Origin: Jacaranda mimosifolia
Taxonomy: Eukaryota; Streptophyta; Magnoliopsida; Lamiales; Bignoniaceae
Reading direction: 5' to 3'
DNA: 64,000 bases
Assembly (NCBI GenBank): GCA_018894105.1
Contig: CM032125.1
Coordinates: 27,327,032 to 27,391,031 of the forward strand
A model generated the notes under the pieces. It saw only the letters and a list, made by a program, of their open reading frames with translations. It made no database searches and was not told where the DNA came from. Positions 63,911 to 64,000 of this stretch are shown piece by piece (the stretch's first letter is position 1; every line of letters begins with the position of its first letter). The translations under genes and the position numbers were made by a program.

Positions 63911-64000
63911 CTGTTTGGCAAAATATTAATCAAAACTTCAAGTTATACAGACTTTGGAATTAGAATATTCTAATTTGACTACGACAATAATAAAGCACAT

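Overview
The window is nuclear DNA of a flowering plant, most likely a eudicot. It is AT-rich, its genes have many short GT-AG introns, five genes resemble plant families, and much of the space between genes is transposable elements. I could not identify the species. No CRISPR array, rRNA gene or convincing tRNA gene was seen.

Genes. I modelled five complete protein-coding genes exon by exon so that splice sites and phases close: a plastid-type alpha/beta hydrolase (+, 1087-4699, 546 aa); a C2-domain protein with a Pro/Gly-rich tail (-, 6148-5104, 314 aa), convergent with the hydrolase; a GNAT-family N-acetyltransferase with a transit-peptide-like N-terminus (-, 9434-7835, 250 aa); a WD40-like plant protein (+, 26637-32057, 477 aa); and a COP1-interacting-protein-7-like protein (+, 52486-58934, 1076 aa). 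The last exon of a sixth gene, possibly a SET/TPR protein, lies at the right edge (-, 63910-63701). The genes do not form a pathway or cluster.

Mobile elements. From 9.5 to 26 kb there is a perfect (TAA)100(TAG)14 microsatellite, a decayed Myb/SANT-like ORF, a MULE-type element with 10-bp target duplications, a foldback element, and an intronless YJU2-type splicing-factor pseudogene. A 6,976-bp Ty1/copia element (LTRs 835 bp, target duplication GTTGA) interrupts that pseudogene. Two inverted copies of one PIF/Harbinger-type MITE and a solo LTR follow. From 33 to 46 kb a decayed 11.4-kb Ty3/gypsy element (target duplication AGTAC) sits inside a 5'-truncated LINE remnant. The gypsy element carries an antisense gene remnant and a nested solo LTR of its own kind. 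At the right end a 2,076-bp MULE-type element with 9-bp target duplications holds a nested Tourist-type MITE and a GC-rich island.

I found no evidence of a new multi-gene system. The most interesting observations are a tandem duplication of hydrolase exon 6 that happens to create a possible in-frame 87-nt cassette exon, the antisense gene remnant in the gypsy element, the dated nesting of insertions, and the GC island inside the MULE-type element. All product names come from sequence patterns recognised by eye; no database search was run.
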